A stretch of 64,000 nucleotides of DNA from Pelomonas aquatica (GTDB lineage Bacteria > Pseudomonadota > Gammaproteobacteria > Burkholderiales > Burkholderiaceae_C): the NCBI RefSeq assembly GCF_026712205.1, contig NZ_JAPPUW010000014.1:106062-170061 (forward strand), given 5' to 3'. The notes under the pieces are model-generated. The model made no database searches. It saw only the letters and a list, made by a program, of their open reading frames with translations, and was not told the origin of the DNA. This document shows positions 50,004 to 61,929 of this stretch, piece by piece (the first letter of the stretch is position 1; every line of letters begins with the position of its first letter). The position numbers were made by a program, and so were the translations under genes.

Positions 50004-50645
50004 TCAGCGAGCGCGGCGACGCCAGGCCACCAGGCCCACGCCCGCAGCGAGCAGCGTCATCGGCAGGCCGGCCGGCTCGGGCAACGCCCGCGAGGCCTGG
50101 CCATCCAGCCGCACGTCGTCCAGGAACGCGGTCGTGTCACCGACAGAGCCAGACAGCCCCTGGAAGGCCAATTCATGCGTGCCGCTGGACAGCAGGCCCA
50201 GGTCCAGGGCATGGAGATGCCAGCCCGTTGCAGCGGTCGCTTCGCCGACGGTCTGGCCATCGACGCTGACGCGAACCACCTGGCCGGGGGCATAGCGTGG
50301 GCGCAGCGCCAACTCGAAGCTCAGGTTCACATCCATCGCGCCGGCCAGCGAGAAGGTCTGGCTCATGGGATTGCTGGCACCCTGCAGCAGCGCAAAGCGC
50401 GAGCCTTCGAATGCCGCCAGAAGATCGTAGGCGCCGGCCACGCCCGTGCCGGCGCCGAACGACCAGCCCACGTTCGGGCCGGTCGGCGCGTAGTTGAAGG
50501 TCACGTGGCCGTCGGAGCCGGCGAAAGCCACGCTCGTCCAGTTGGCCTCGAAGCCCGCGTTGGTCAGCGCGATGGGGGCAGCATGAGCCAATTGCGCCAT
50601 GGCGGCAGTCGCGATGGCAAGGACGAATTTGTTCAGGTGCGTCAT
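50004..50645 (-). CDS. PEP-CTERM sorting-domain protein
   Basis: 213 residues. Signal peptide (KFVLAIATAAMAQLAHAAPI), a ~160-residue beta-rich extracellular domain with a carbohydrate-binding-like layout (ALTNAGFEANWT, VNLSFELALRPRY, TTAFLDDVRLDG), and a C-terminal sorting signal LPEPAGLPMTLLAAGVGLVAWRRRAR-type: PEP, hydrophobic span, arginine cluster. In genomes with exosortase this tail is cleaved and the protein is displayed or secreted, usually with exopolysaccharide. No exosortase gene lies in this window. Confidence 0.88.
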   Translation of the reverse strand: MTHLNKFVLAIATAAMAQLAHAAPIALTNAGFEANWTSVAFAGSDGHVTFNYAPTGPNVGWSFGAGTGVAGAYDLLAAFEGSRFALLQGASNPMSQTFSLAGAMDVNLSFELALRPRYAPGQVVRVSVDGQTVGEATAATGWHLHALDLGLLSSGTHELAFQGLSGSVGDTTAFLDDVRLDGQASRALPEPAGLPMTLLAAGVGLVAWRRRAR

Positions 50646-50853
50646 GAGACAGTGAGCTTAGGATTCAACGGCAAGGCGCGCATTTCAAACGAAATCACCG
50701 TCACTGTGCGTAGCGCGGATGCCGCGCCCCCTCGGGTGCGGGGGGCTGGCAGGCACTGAAGCGCAACACCGAGCCCCGCACGGAGAAAGCAGTCGAGCCC
50801 TCGATAATCATGCGTTTGCCTGTCCGCGGGCACCAGCGCCCGCCACCCCCAGC

Positions 50854-52482
<1,629 letters not shown>

Positions 52483-52609
52483 GCACCTGTTCGAGCGGAC
52501 GCGGCGCGCGGGTCAAGTCTTGATCCCGGATCCGCCGGACCCGCAGCAGCACCGATGCCCGGGGCTGCCCGAGTCTGCGACCATCGGCCTCCCAACAGGG
52601 AGAGCGCCG

Positions 52610-55600
52610 ATGTTCGCCAAGAACCTGATCCGCCGCCTGGGCGCCCGCTGCATCGCCGGCCTGCTGCTGGCCGCACTGGCAGCCCCGGCCGCGCCGCTGC
52701 TCCCCGCCGAGCTGCCCGCCGCCGCGCGCGACTGGCTGCCCTGGGCGCTGCAGGGCCAGCCGCCGCTGGGCTGCCCGGCACCGCATGACGCGGCCGTGCC
52801 GGCCGTCTGCGTGTGGCCGGGCCGGCTGCAGCTCGACGTCGGCCCGCGCGACGCCGGCTTCAGGCTCGAAGTGCAGGTCTTCGGCGCGCCCGCGCGCGTG
52901 GCCCTGCCGGGCGAGGCCGGCGCCTGGCCGCAGGACGTGAAGGCCGCCGGCAAGGCCCTGGCCGTGGCCGAGAACGACGGCCACCCGGCCGTCTGGCTGC
53001 CGCCGGGCGCCCATGTCGTCGAGGGCCGCATCGCCTGGGGTGCCCGCGAGATGCCGCAGAACCTGGCCGTGCCGGCGGGCCTGGGTGCCATCGTCGTCAG
53101 CAGCGACGGCGCCACACAGGGGCGCGTGCCCGATGCCGAGGGGCGGCTGTGGCTGCGCGCCGTCGCCAGCCCCGCCGAGGCCAGCGACAGCCTGGACCTG
53201 AAGACCGCCCGCCTCGTCGACGACGACCTGCCGCTGCGCGTGACCACCGCCTTTGAGCTGCGCGTGGCCGGCCGCGCCCGCGCGGTGGAGCTGCCGCGCG
53301 CGCTGCTGCCGGGCTTCGTCGCGATGCAGCTGGACAGCCCCCTGCCCGCGCGCCTGGCCGAGGACGGCCGCCTCGTCGTGCAGGCCCGCCCCGGCGCCTG
53401 GCATGTCGAGCTGCAGGCCAGGCTGAGTTCGCCGCTGCAGGCGCTCAAGCTGCCGGAGGGGGGCGGCGGCGAGGAAGTCTGGGTCGTCAAGGCCGAGCCG
53501 GCGCTGCGCCTGATCCGGCCCGAAGGCCCGGCGGCCGTGGACCCGCGCCAGGTCGAGATGCCCGAGGCCTGGCGCGCGCTGCCGGCCTTTCGCGTGAAGC
53601 CCGGCGAGACGCTGAAGCTGACCGAGCTGCAGCGCGGCAACGCCAAGCCGGCGCCGGACAGCCTGCAGCTGCGGCGCCGGCTGTGGCTGGACTTCGACGG
53701 CGGCGGCCTGACCGCGAACGACCAGTTCAGCGGACAGCTGTCGGCCAGCTCGCGGCTGACGATGGCCGCGCCCGGGCAGCTCGGCCGGGCCTCCATCATG
53801 GGCGACGACCAGCCCATCACCCGCCTTGACCCGCAGGGGCCGGAGGGCATCGAGGTGCGCTCGCTCGCGGCCAGCTTCGATGCCGACAGCCGCTGGCCGC
53901 GCGACGGTGCGCTGCCGGCCAGCGGCTGGAGCGTCGGCGTGAACCAGCTCCAGGCGACGCTGCAGCTGCCGCCCGGCTGGCGGCTGCTCTACGCCCAGGG
54001 CCCCAGCCGCGCCGACGGCGCCTGGGTGTCGATGTGGACGCTGTGGGACTTCTTCTTCGTGCTGCTGGCCGCGCTGGCCGCCTACCGGCTGCTGGGCTGG
54101 CGCGTCGGCCTGCTGCTCGGCGTCGCGCTGGCGCTGACCTGGCACACGCCCGGCAGCCCGCCGGCCGCGCTGTGGTTCGGCCTGCTCGCGCTGACGGCGC
54201 TGGCGCGCGCGCTGCCGGCGGGGCATATGCAGGCCGGCTTCGCGCGCGGCCGGCTCGCGCTGGCCGTGCTGATCGGCCTCGTGCTGCTGCCGTTCGCGGT
54301 GCAGGAGGTGCGGCAGTCCATCTACCCGAGCCTGGAGCATGAGGGCATGGCCATGGCCGAGGAACCCGCCGCCGCCCCTGCCGCGGTGGTCCTCCAAGAG
54401 AAGCGCATTGCCGGCGAGCGCCTGCGCGACGGGCTGCAGCGCAAGAGCGCGCCGGCTCCCGCCTTCATACCGCCGCGCGAGCTCTCCCTATCGTCAAGCA
54501 GCGAGATGGCCCATGTGGACCCGACGGCCCGCGTGCAGACCGGCCCCGGCCTGCCGACCTGGCAGTGGCGCAGCCACGCGCTGAGCTGGAGCGGGCCCGT
54601 GACGCCCGAGCAGACGCTGAACCTCTGGCTGCTGCCGCCCTGGGCGACGACGCTGACGAAGCTGATCGGGCTGGCCCTGCTCGTGCTGGCGCTGGCCGCC
54701 ATGGCGGGCTGGCGGCTGCCTCTCGTGCTCCGTAGACCTCGCGGTGGCGCCGGCGTCGCCGTGGCGCTGCTGGCCGCGCTGAGCCTCGCGCCCGCACCCG
54801 CCGACGCGGCCGCGCCGGCCGCCGCCGCCAAGGCCGAGGACGGTGGCGCGGCCTGGCCCAGCGACGACCAGCTGCAGGCCCTGCGCGCCAAGCTCGCGAC
54901 GCCGCCGGGCTGCCTGCCGCGCTGCGCCGAGCTGGCGCGCCTGCTCGTTAGCGCGCAAGGCCCGGCCGTGCAGCTGCGCGCCGAAATCCATGCCCAGGCC
55001 CTGGTGGCCGTGCCCCTGCCCGGCCAGGGCAAGGGCTGGCAGCCGGCCAGCCTGCTGCTGGACGGCCAGCCGGCCGCGACGCGCCGCGACGACCAGGGGC
55101 GCCTCTGGCTGGCCGTGCCGGCCGGCGTGCACCAGCTCGTGCTGGCCGCCGACGTCGGCAATGCCAGCGGCCTGGACATCGCGCTGCCGCTGCCGCCGCG
55201 CGAGCTGCAGTCCGAGCTGAAGGGCTGGACGCTGGCCGGCCTGGACCCGCGCGGCCAGGCCAGCGGCGCGATCTCGCTGAGCCGCGAGGCCGTGGCGGCC
55301 GGCGGCATTGGACGCACCGAGGACGCCGGCACCCAGCGCGACGCGCTGCCGCCGCTGGTGCGCGTGCAGCGCCGCCTGTCCTTAAGCCTGCGCTGGCAGG
55401 TGCAGACTCACGTCGAGCGCATCGCGCCCAGCCGCGCGCCGCTGCGCGTGCGCTGGGCCCTGCTGCCCGGCGAGGCCGTGAGCGACGCCCGCGTGACGGT
55501 GGACGGCGGCGTGGCCAGCCTGCAGCTGGGCGCCGAGGACGAGGCCGACGTGGCCAGCAGCCTGCAGCCCGGCGAGGCGCTGACGCTGCGGGCCGGCCGC

Positions 55601-56725
55601 GAGCCCCACCAGGTCGAGCAATGGACGCTGGCCGCGTCGACGCAATGGCATGCCGAGGCCGGCGGCTTGGCCGCGACGGCCCTGCAGCAGGACGGCGAGT
55701 GGCTGCCCGAGTGGCGGCCCTGGCCCGGCGAGACGCTGAAGCTGAGCGTCAGGAAGCCGGCCGGCGTCGGCGGCCAGACGCTGACGTTGGACGGTGCGCA
55801 GACGACGGTGACGCCCGGCGAACGCAGCAGCGACGTGGCGCTAGGGCTGAAGCTGCGCGCCAGCCTCGGCGGCCCGCACACGCTGAAGCTGCCGGCCGGC
55901 GCCGAGCTGCTGGGCGTGAAGCTCAATGGCGAGCCGCTGGCCCTGCAGCTGCGCGACGGTGCGCTGACGCCCGGCGCGCAGACGGCCGAGATCCGCTGGC
56001 GCGAGCCGGCGGGCATGGGCGCCTGGTGGCGGCATGCGGGCCTGGCGCTGGGCCTGGGCGGCGTCAACGACCAGCTGACGCTGAACGTGCCCGCGGACCG
56101 CATCGTGCTGGCCGTCGGCGGCCCGCTGATCGGGCCGGCCGTGCTGATCTGGGGCGCCCTCGTCATCGCGCTGGCGCTGGCCTGGTTCGCGCCGCGCGGC
56201 CTGGAAGGGCTCAGGGGCCTGATGGGCCGGCCGGCCTGGGTGCTGCTGGTGCTGGGCGTGGCGCCGGTGTCGCTGTCCGCCCTGGCCGTGCTGGCCGGCT
56301 GGTTCGCCGGGCTGGAGGCGCGGCGGCGCTGGGCCGGCCACGGCACGCGCGCCCTGCGCAGCGTCGTGCAGCTGGGCCTGGTGCTGTGGACGCTGTTCGC
56401 CATCGGCGCGCTGCTGGACGTGCTGCGCACCGGCCTGCTGGGCTACCCGGACCTGCTCGTCGCCGGGCCGGGCTCGAACAGCCATCTGCTGAACTGGACC
56501 AGCGACCGCTTTGCGGAGCACACGGCCGGCGCCTGGTGCTTCAGCGCGCCGCTGTGGCTCTACCGCGCGGCCATGCTGGCCTGGGCGCTGTGGCTGGCGG
56601 CCTCGCTGCTGCGCTGGGTGGGCTGGGCCTGGGCCTGCTTCAGCGCGGGCGAGGCCTGGCCGGGCAGGGCGGCGAAGCTCGCCGAGACCGTCGTCGAAGA
56701 CACGCCGCCGGGCGAAGGAAGCTGA
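52610..56725 (+). CDS. 1371-residue membrane protein of unknown function
   Basis: Start at 52610 has GGGAGAG 6 bases upstream and gives a signal peptide (GLLLAALAAPAAPLLPAELP). Layout: a ~450-residue periplasmic beta-rich domain; three or four membrane segments near residues 475-565 (DFFFVLLAALAAYRLLGW...); a short loop; two more near 680-735; a second periplasmic beta domain (~740-1150) that resembles the first (both contain RLSLSLRWQVQ/RRLWLDFDGG-type strands and an RPWPGETLKL motif, compare PAFRVKPGETLKLTE); then four or five membrane segments. This suggests an internal duplication. Similar giant inner-membrane proteins exist in proteobacteria without assigned role. Confidence 0.72.
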   Translation: MFAKNLIRRLGARCIAGLLLAALAAPAAPLLPAELPAAARDWLPWALQGQPPLGCPAPHDAAVPAVCVWPGRLQLDVGPRDAGFRLEVQVFGAPARVALPGEAGAWPQDVKAAGKALAVAENDGHPAVWLPPGAHVVEGRIAWGAREMPQNLAVPAGLGAIVVSSDGATQGRVPDAEGRLWLRAVASPAEASDSLDLKTARLVDDDLPLRVTTAFELRVAGRARAVELPRALLPGFVAMQLDSPLPARLAEDGRLVVQARPGAWHVELQARLSSPLQALKLPEGGGGEEVWVVKAEPALRLIRPEGPAAVDPRQVEMPEAWRALPAFRVKPGETLKLTELQRGNAKPAPDSLQLRRRLWLDFDGGGLTANDQFSGQLSASSRLTMAAPGQLGRASIMGDDQPITRLDPQGPEGIEVRSLAASFDADSRWPRDGALPASGWSVGVNQLQATLQLPPGWRLLYAQGPSRADGAWVSMWTLWDFFFVLLAALAAYRLLGWRVGLLLGVALALTWHTPGSPPAALWFGLLALTALARALPAGHMQAGFARGRLALAVLIGLVLLPFAVQEVRQSIYPSLEHEGMAMAEEPAAAPAAVVLQEKRIAGERLRDGLQRKSAPAPAFIPPRELSLSSSSEMAHVDPTARVQTGPGLPTWQWRSHALSWSGPVTPEQTLNLWLLPPWATTLTKLIGLALLVLALAAMAGWRLPLVLRRPRGGAGVAVALLAALSLAPAPADAAAPAAAAKAEDGGAAWPSDDQLQALRAKLATPPGCLPRCAELARLLVSAQGPAVQLRAEIHAQALVAVPLPGQGKGWQPASLLLDGQPAATRRDDQGRLWLAVPAGVHQLVLAADVGNASGLDIALPLPPRELQSELKGWTLAGLDPRGQASGAISLSREAVAAGGIGRTEDAGTQRDALPPLVRVQRRLSLSLRWQVQTHVERIAPSRAPLRVRWALLPGEAVSDARVTVDGGVASLQLGAEDEADVASSLQPGEALTLRAGREPHQVEQWTLAASTQWHAEAGGLAATALQQDGEWLPEWRPWPGETLKLSVRKPAGVGGQTLTLDGAQTTVTPGERSSDVALGLKLRASLGGPHTLKLPAGAELLGVKLNGEPLALQLRDGALTPGAQTAEIRWREPAGMGAWWRHAGLALGLGGVNDQLTLNVPADRIVLAVGGPLIGPAVLIWGALVIALALAWFAPRGLEGLRGLMGRPAWVLLVLGVAPVSLSALAVLAGWFAGLEARRRWAGHGTRALRSVVQLGLVLWTLFAIGALLDVLRTGLLGYPDLLVAGPGSNSHLLNWTSDRFAEHTAGAWCFSAPLWLYRAAMLAWALWLAASLLRWVGWAWACFSAGEAWPGRAAKLAETVVEDTPPGEGS

Positions 56726-56767
56726 CGATCCTCGCGCGCCCGGTGCGCGAGGGTCGCCGGGCGGCGA

Positions 56768-57700
56768 TCAACGATTCGTCGAGTAGTTGACCGGCAGCCA
56801 GTCATAACCCTTGCCGTTGGCGCGCAGCTGGCCGATGCCGGGGAAGCTGACGTGGGTCACGGCGACGTAGTAGCCCTCCCTGGCCGCGGCGGCGTAGGCG
56901 GCCTCGCGCGCGGGGCGGGCGGCCTTGGGGTCGGAGTCGAACTGCACGGTCACCGACGGATCGGGGAATTGCACGGCGGCGACGTGCATCAGGTCGCCCC
57001 AGAACATGATCTTCCGGCCCTGGCTCTCGGCGACGTAGTTGCTGTGGCCGGGCGTGTGGCCGTAGGCGGGGTAGGCCTTCACGCCGGGCACGATGTCGAC
57101 GCCGCTCCTGCTGCCGTCGAAGGGCTTGAAGCGGCCCGCGTCGGCAAAGCCCTTGACGATGGCGGCGACGGCCTTGCCCTCGTCGCCGCCCTTGGCGACC
57201 TGCTCGGGCTTCAGCCAGAAGTCGCTGTCGCGCCTGTCCAGGCGCAGCGTCGCGTTCGGGAACAGGGCCGCCGCCGCGCCGCCGATGTGGTCGCCGTGCA
57301 TATGGGTGACGACGATCTCGTCGACCTGCTCGGGCGTGTAGCCCGAGGCCTTGAGGTTGGCCAGCATGCGGCCGGCGGTGGGGCCGAACAGGCCGGCCGC
57401 GCCGGTGTCGACGAGGACGAGCCGGGCGCCGGTGTTGACCAGATAGGCATTGACCGAGGTCTCCAGCGGCAGGCCCAGGTAGGCGCGCTGCAGGGCCTTC
57501 CGCGTGAGCGGCCTGGGCTGCTGCAGCAGCTCGTCGACCGGCAGGTCGATGCTGCCGTCGGACAGCGCGGTGATCTCGAAATCGCCGAGCTGCAGCCGGT
57601 ACCAGCCGGGCGCCTGGCCCTTGAGCTGGGGGCCGGCGGCGAGGGCGGTGGTGGCGCAGAGGGCCAGGGTGAGGGCGGCGGGAAGCAGGCGCTTGGGCAT
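56768..57700 (-). CDS. MBL-fold hydrolase of the methyl-parathion-hydrolase / dihydrocoumarin-hydrolase family
   Basis: 310 residues with a signal peptide (LTLALCATTALAAGP). Metal ligands HMHGDH (133-138), His215 (GHTPGH), Asp236 and the late His in VTHVSFPG are all intact. Long stretches match methyl-parathion hydrolase from memory (LGDFEITALSDG, LETSV-YLVNTG-LVLVDTGAAGLFGPT, PEQVDEI, FPGIG-LRA-GKGY). At positions that distinguish the pesticide enzyme from its lactonase ancestors it has the ancestral type: His239 (MPH Leu258), Val252 and Phe254. I therefore infer a periplasmic lactonase/aryl esterase. It is divergent from the TonB receptor at 57966. Confidence 0.88.
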   Translation of the reverse strand: MPKRLLPAALTLALCATTALAAGPQLKGQAPGWYRLQLGDFEITALSDGSIDLPVDELLQQPRPLTRKALQRAYLGLPLETSVNAYLVNTGARLVLVDTGAAGLFGPTAGRMLANLKASGYTPEQVDEIVVTHMHGDHIGGAAAALFPNATLRLDRRDSDFWLKPEQVAKGGDEGKAVAAIVKGFADAGRFKPFDGSRSGVDIVPGVKAYPAYGHTPGHSNYVAESQGRKIMFWGDLMHVAAVQFPDPSVTVQFDSDPKAARPAREAAYAAAAREGYYVAVTHVSFPGIGQLRANGKGYDWLPVNYSTNR

Positions 57701-57901
57701 GGTGGGTTTCCGGAAGGATGGCGGGCAGCGGCGCAGCATAGCGACGCCGCCGCGCCCCTGCAGCACGCAGGGCTGCTGTCTGCCGGCTGGACAGCGCGCG
57801 CCGATCGGAATGACTGATCTGCGGACAGTGCCGGCCTTGCAGGCAGCAAAACCACGGGTAAGCGCGCAAGGGTTTTCACTTGATCCGCCCCGGTCTGGCG
57901 C

Positions 57902-57917
57902 GGGCATGGCTTTTGCG
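57902..57917 (+). promoter_or_regulatory. Putative sigma-54 (-24/-12) promoter of TonB receptor
   Basis: GGGCATGGCTTTTGCG fits TGGCAC-G-N4-TTGCW with the invariant GG and GC separated by exactly 10 bases and three other mismatches. It lies 48 bases before the receptor ATG. The neighbouring gene at 60255 encodes a sigma-54 activator. Confidence 0.55.
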
Positions 57918-57965
57918 CCTGGGCGCCTGGCATTCGAAACGACATAGACCACCAGGAGACAAGCC

Positions 57966-60191
57966 ATGCCCCGACGCCATCCGGCGCGCTCGCGTCTGCA
58001 CTTCGCCATCCTCGCCGCGCTCGGCGCGCCCCTGCCCGCGGCCGCGCAGACCGCGCCGGCCGCCGCCGAGCCCCAGGTGGCGACGCTGGAGGTCGTCAAG
58101 GTCACGGCGCGCAAGCGCGAGGAGTCGCTGCAGGACGTGCCGGTGGCCGTCACGGCGCTGACGGCCGAGCAGCTGGAGCGGCTCGCGATCAGGGATCTTG
58201 GCGACCTGCAGGGCCAGGTGCCCAACCTGACCATCTACGCCGCGCGCGGCAGCAACACGACGATCACGACCTTCATCCGCGGCGTCGGCCAGGCCGACCC
58301 GCTGTGGGGCGTGGACCCGGGCGTGGGCATCTATTTCGACGACGTCTACATCGCCCGCCCGCAGGGCGCGCTGCTGGACGTCTACGACGTGCAGCGCGTG
58401 GAGGTGCTGCGCGGCCCGCAGGGCACGCTGTACGGCAAGAACACCGTGGGCGGCGCCGTGAAATACGTCTCCAAGCCGCTGCCGACGCAGACTGAAGGGC
58501 AGGTGACGCTGGCGATGGGCAACTACGGCCAGGTCACGGCCAAGGGCGCCGTGGGCACGGCGGTGGCCGATGGCCAGCTGCGCCTGCGCGTGGCCGGCGC
58601 CAGCCTGAATCGCGACGGCTACGGCAGGAATCTGACCGACGGCAGCCCGGTCAGCGACCAGGACACGACCAGCGGCCGCTTCTCGGCCGGCTGGTTCCCG
58701 ACCGGCTCCACCTTCAGCGCCCAACTGTCGGTGGACCGCACGCAGGACGCCTCGCATATGCGCGGCTTCCAGCGCCTGGCGGTCAACCGGTTCGACCCGG
58801 CCCAGACGCCGCCCGGCGACAGCCGCTACGACATCGCGGCGGGCATGCCCAACGCCAACTCGACCAACAGCAAGGGCGAGTCGCTGACGCTGAACTGGGG
58901 CGTCGGCGAGGCCTGGAGCCTGAAGTACATCGGCGCCCACCGCGCGTCGGACACCAGCACGGCCATCGACTTCGACGGCCTGCCCAACAAGATCGCCGAC
59001 GTGCGCGCCGAGTACCACGACAGCTCGAACAGCCATGAGCTGCAGGCCATCTTCGAGGGGCAGGCCAGTTCCGGCGTCATCGGTGTCTACGCCTTCGATG
59101 GCCGCGCGGGCGGTACGGTGAGCAACAACTTCTTCAACCGCTCGTTCGGCACGACCAATGGCACCGTCTACACCAAGGGCAAGGCGGCATTCGGCGACTG
59201 GAGCTGGCGCCTGACGCCGCAATTCAGCGTCAGCACCGGCCTGCGCTACACGCAGGAGGACAAGCATGCCGTCGTGCTGAACCAGGCCTTCGCGAACGCC
59301 ACGTTCAGCGGCGCGCCGATCGCCACGCTGGCCAACTTCGACAAGACGCTCTCCGTCAGCAACACCTCGCCGCGGCTGTCGCTGGAGTACAAGCTCAGCA
59401 AGGAGGTCCAGCTCTACACCACGGCCTCGCGCGGCTTCAAGAGCGGCGGCTACAACATCCGCGCCAACACGGCGGTCTTCCCCAGATCGGACCAGCCCTT
59501 CCTGGACGAGAAGCTGGACTCGCTGGAGTTCGGCGCCAAGACCGTGCTGGACCAGGGCCGCCTCGAATTGAATGCGGCGCTGTTCCACAACAACTACAAG
59601 AACGTGCAGCTGTCGGTGTTCACCAGCTACAAGCTCCCGAGCGGTGCGTCCGGCTTCTTCGGAGACATGCTGAACGCGGGCAAGGCGACGGTCAACGGCG
59701 CGGAGCTGGAAGTCCTGTGGATGCCCAGCACGGCATGGCGCCTCAGCGGCCATATCGCCGGCACCGATGCCAAGTACGACGAGTACATCGACCGCAAGGG
59801 CGGCCAGGACGTGAACATCGCCAGCGTGATGAAGTTCACCAACACGCCCAAGTTCCAGGCCGGCCTCAATGTGGAGCACATCAGCCCGATGCCCGTGGGC
59901 ACGCTGCGCACACGCCTGGGCCTGAGCTACCGCAGCAAGGTGTATCCGACCATGCTGCCGCCGGACAACCCCGGCCAGCACAACGAGGCGCTGGCCCAGG
60001 ATTCCTACGCGCTCGTGAATGCCGGCCTGATCTGGGAAAAGGATCGCAGGCTGAGCTTCTTCCTGCAGGGCAGCAACCTGACCAACAGGGCCTACAAGAC
60101 CGACGGCTACGACATCGCGGCCCTCGGCGTGCTGGACGCCTTCTACGGCCCGCCGCGCAGCTTCACGGTCGGCGGCACCTACAAGTTCTAA
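57966..60191 (+). CDS. TonB-dependent receptor
   Basis: 741 residues. Signal peptide (LHFAILAALGAPLPAAAQT), TonB box LEVVKVTA, plug domain (KREESLQDVPVAVTALTAEQL, DLQGQVPNLTI, FIRGVGQADPLWGVDPGVGIYFDDVYI, QRVEVLRGPQGTLYGKNTVGGAV) and a 22-strand barrel ending in Phe. The plug resembles the large sphingomonad/betaproteobacterial group that imports varied organic compounds as well as iron chelates. Ligand is unknown. Context (divergent lactonase, sigma-54 activator, ABC importer) suggests an organic substrate rather than a siderophore. Confidence 0.92.
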   Translation: MPRRHPARSRLHFAILAALGAPLPAAAQTAPAAAEPQVATLEVVKVTARKREESLQDVPVAVTALTAEQLERLAIRDLGDLQGQVPNLTIYAARGSNTTITTFIRGVGQADPLWGVDPGVGIYFDDVYIARPQGALLDVYDVQRVEVLRGPQGTLYGKNTVGGAVKYVSKPLPTQTEGQVTLAMGNYGQVTAKGAVGTAVADGQLRLRVAGASLNRDGYGRNLTDGSPVSDQDTTSGRFSAGWFPTGSTFSAQLSVDRTQDASHMRGFQRLAVNRFDPAQTPPGDSRYDIAAGMPNANSTNSKGESLTLNWGVGEAWSLKYIGAHRASDTSTAIDFDGLPNKIADVRAEYHDSSNSHELQAIFEGQASSGVIGVYAFDGRAGGTVSNNFFNRSFGTTNGTVYTKGKAAFGDWSWRLTPQFSVSTGLRYTQEDKHAVVLNQAFANATFSGAPIATLANFDKTLSVSNTSPRLSLEYKLSKEVQLYTTASRGFKSGGYNIRANTAVFPRSDQPFLDEKLDSLEFGAKTVLDQGRLELNAALFHNNYKNVQLSVFTSYKLPSGASGFFGDMLNAGKATVNGAELEVLWMPSTAWRLSGHIAGTDAKYDEYIDRKGGQDVNIASVMKFTNTPKFQAGLNVEHISPMPVGTLRTRLGLSYRSKVYPTMLPPDNPGQHNEALAQDSYALVNAGLIWEKDRRLSFFLQGSNLTNRAYKTDGYDIAALGVLDAFYGPPRSFTVGGTYKF

Positions 60192-60254
60192 GTGCCCGTC
60201 CATGTCCTGAAACCTGGTCCGGCAGGGAGCCTGGCGCGGTACATTGCGCCGGCC

Positions 60255-61765
<1,511 letters not shown>

Positions 61766-61769
<4 letters not shown>

Positions 61770-61776
61770 ATTTCAG
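61766..61776. promoter_or_regulatory. Candidate enhancer site for the sigma-54 activator
   Basis: CTGAATTTCAG, a perfect 5-1-5 inverted repeat overlapping the stop codon of the activator gene and 78 bases upstream of the -24/-12 promoter at 61854. Position fits an enhancer, but I found no identical copy before the other promoter. Confidence 0.25.
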
Positions 61777-61853
61777 ACACTCAAACCGTCCCGCCGAACC
61801 CAAAACCGCGGGAGAACCCGGATGAAAACCCGCCTCGGCGACCCTTCCCCGCC

Positions 61854-61869
61854 GGGCACGGCCCTTGCA
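61854..61869 (+). promoter_or_regulatory. Sigma-54 (-24/-12) promoter of the ABC importer operon
   Basis: GGGCACGGCCCTTGCA matches TGGCAC-G-N4-TTGCA at every defined position but the first, with GG and GC exactly 10 bases apart. It lies 61 bases before the binding-protein ATG at 61930. Confidence 0.82.
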
Positions 61870-61929
61870 AAAAGGGAAGACACCGTCTGCCGACAGAGCA
61901 GACCTGACGAACTCCAGGAGACAAGCCCC

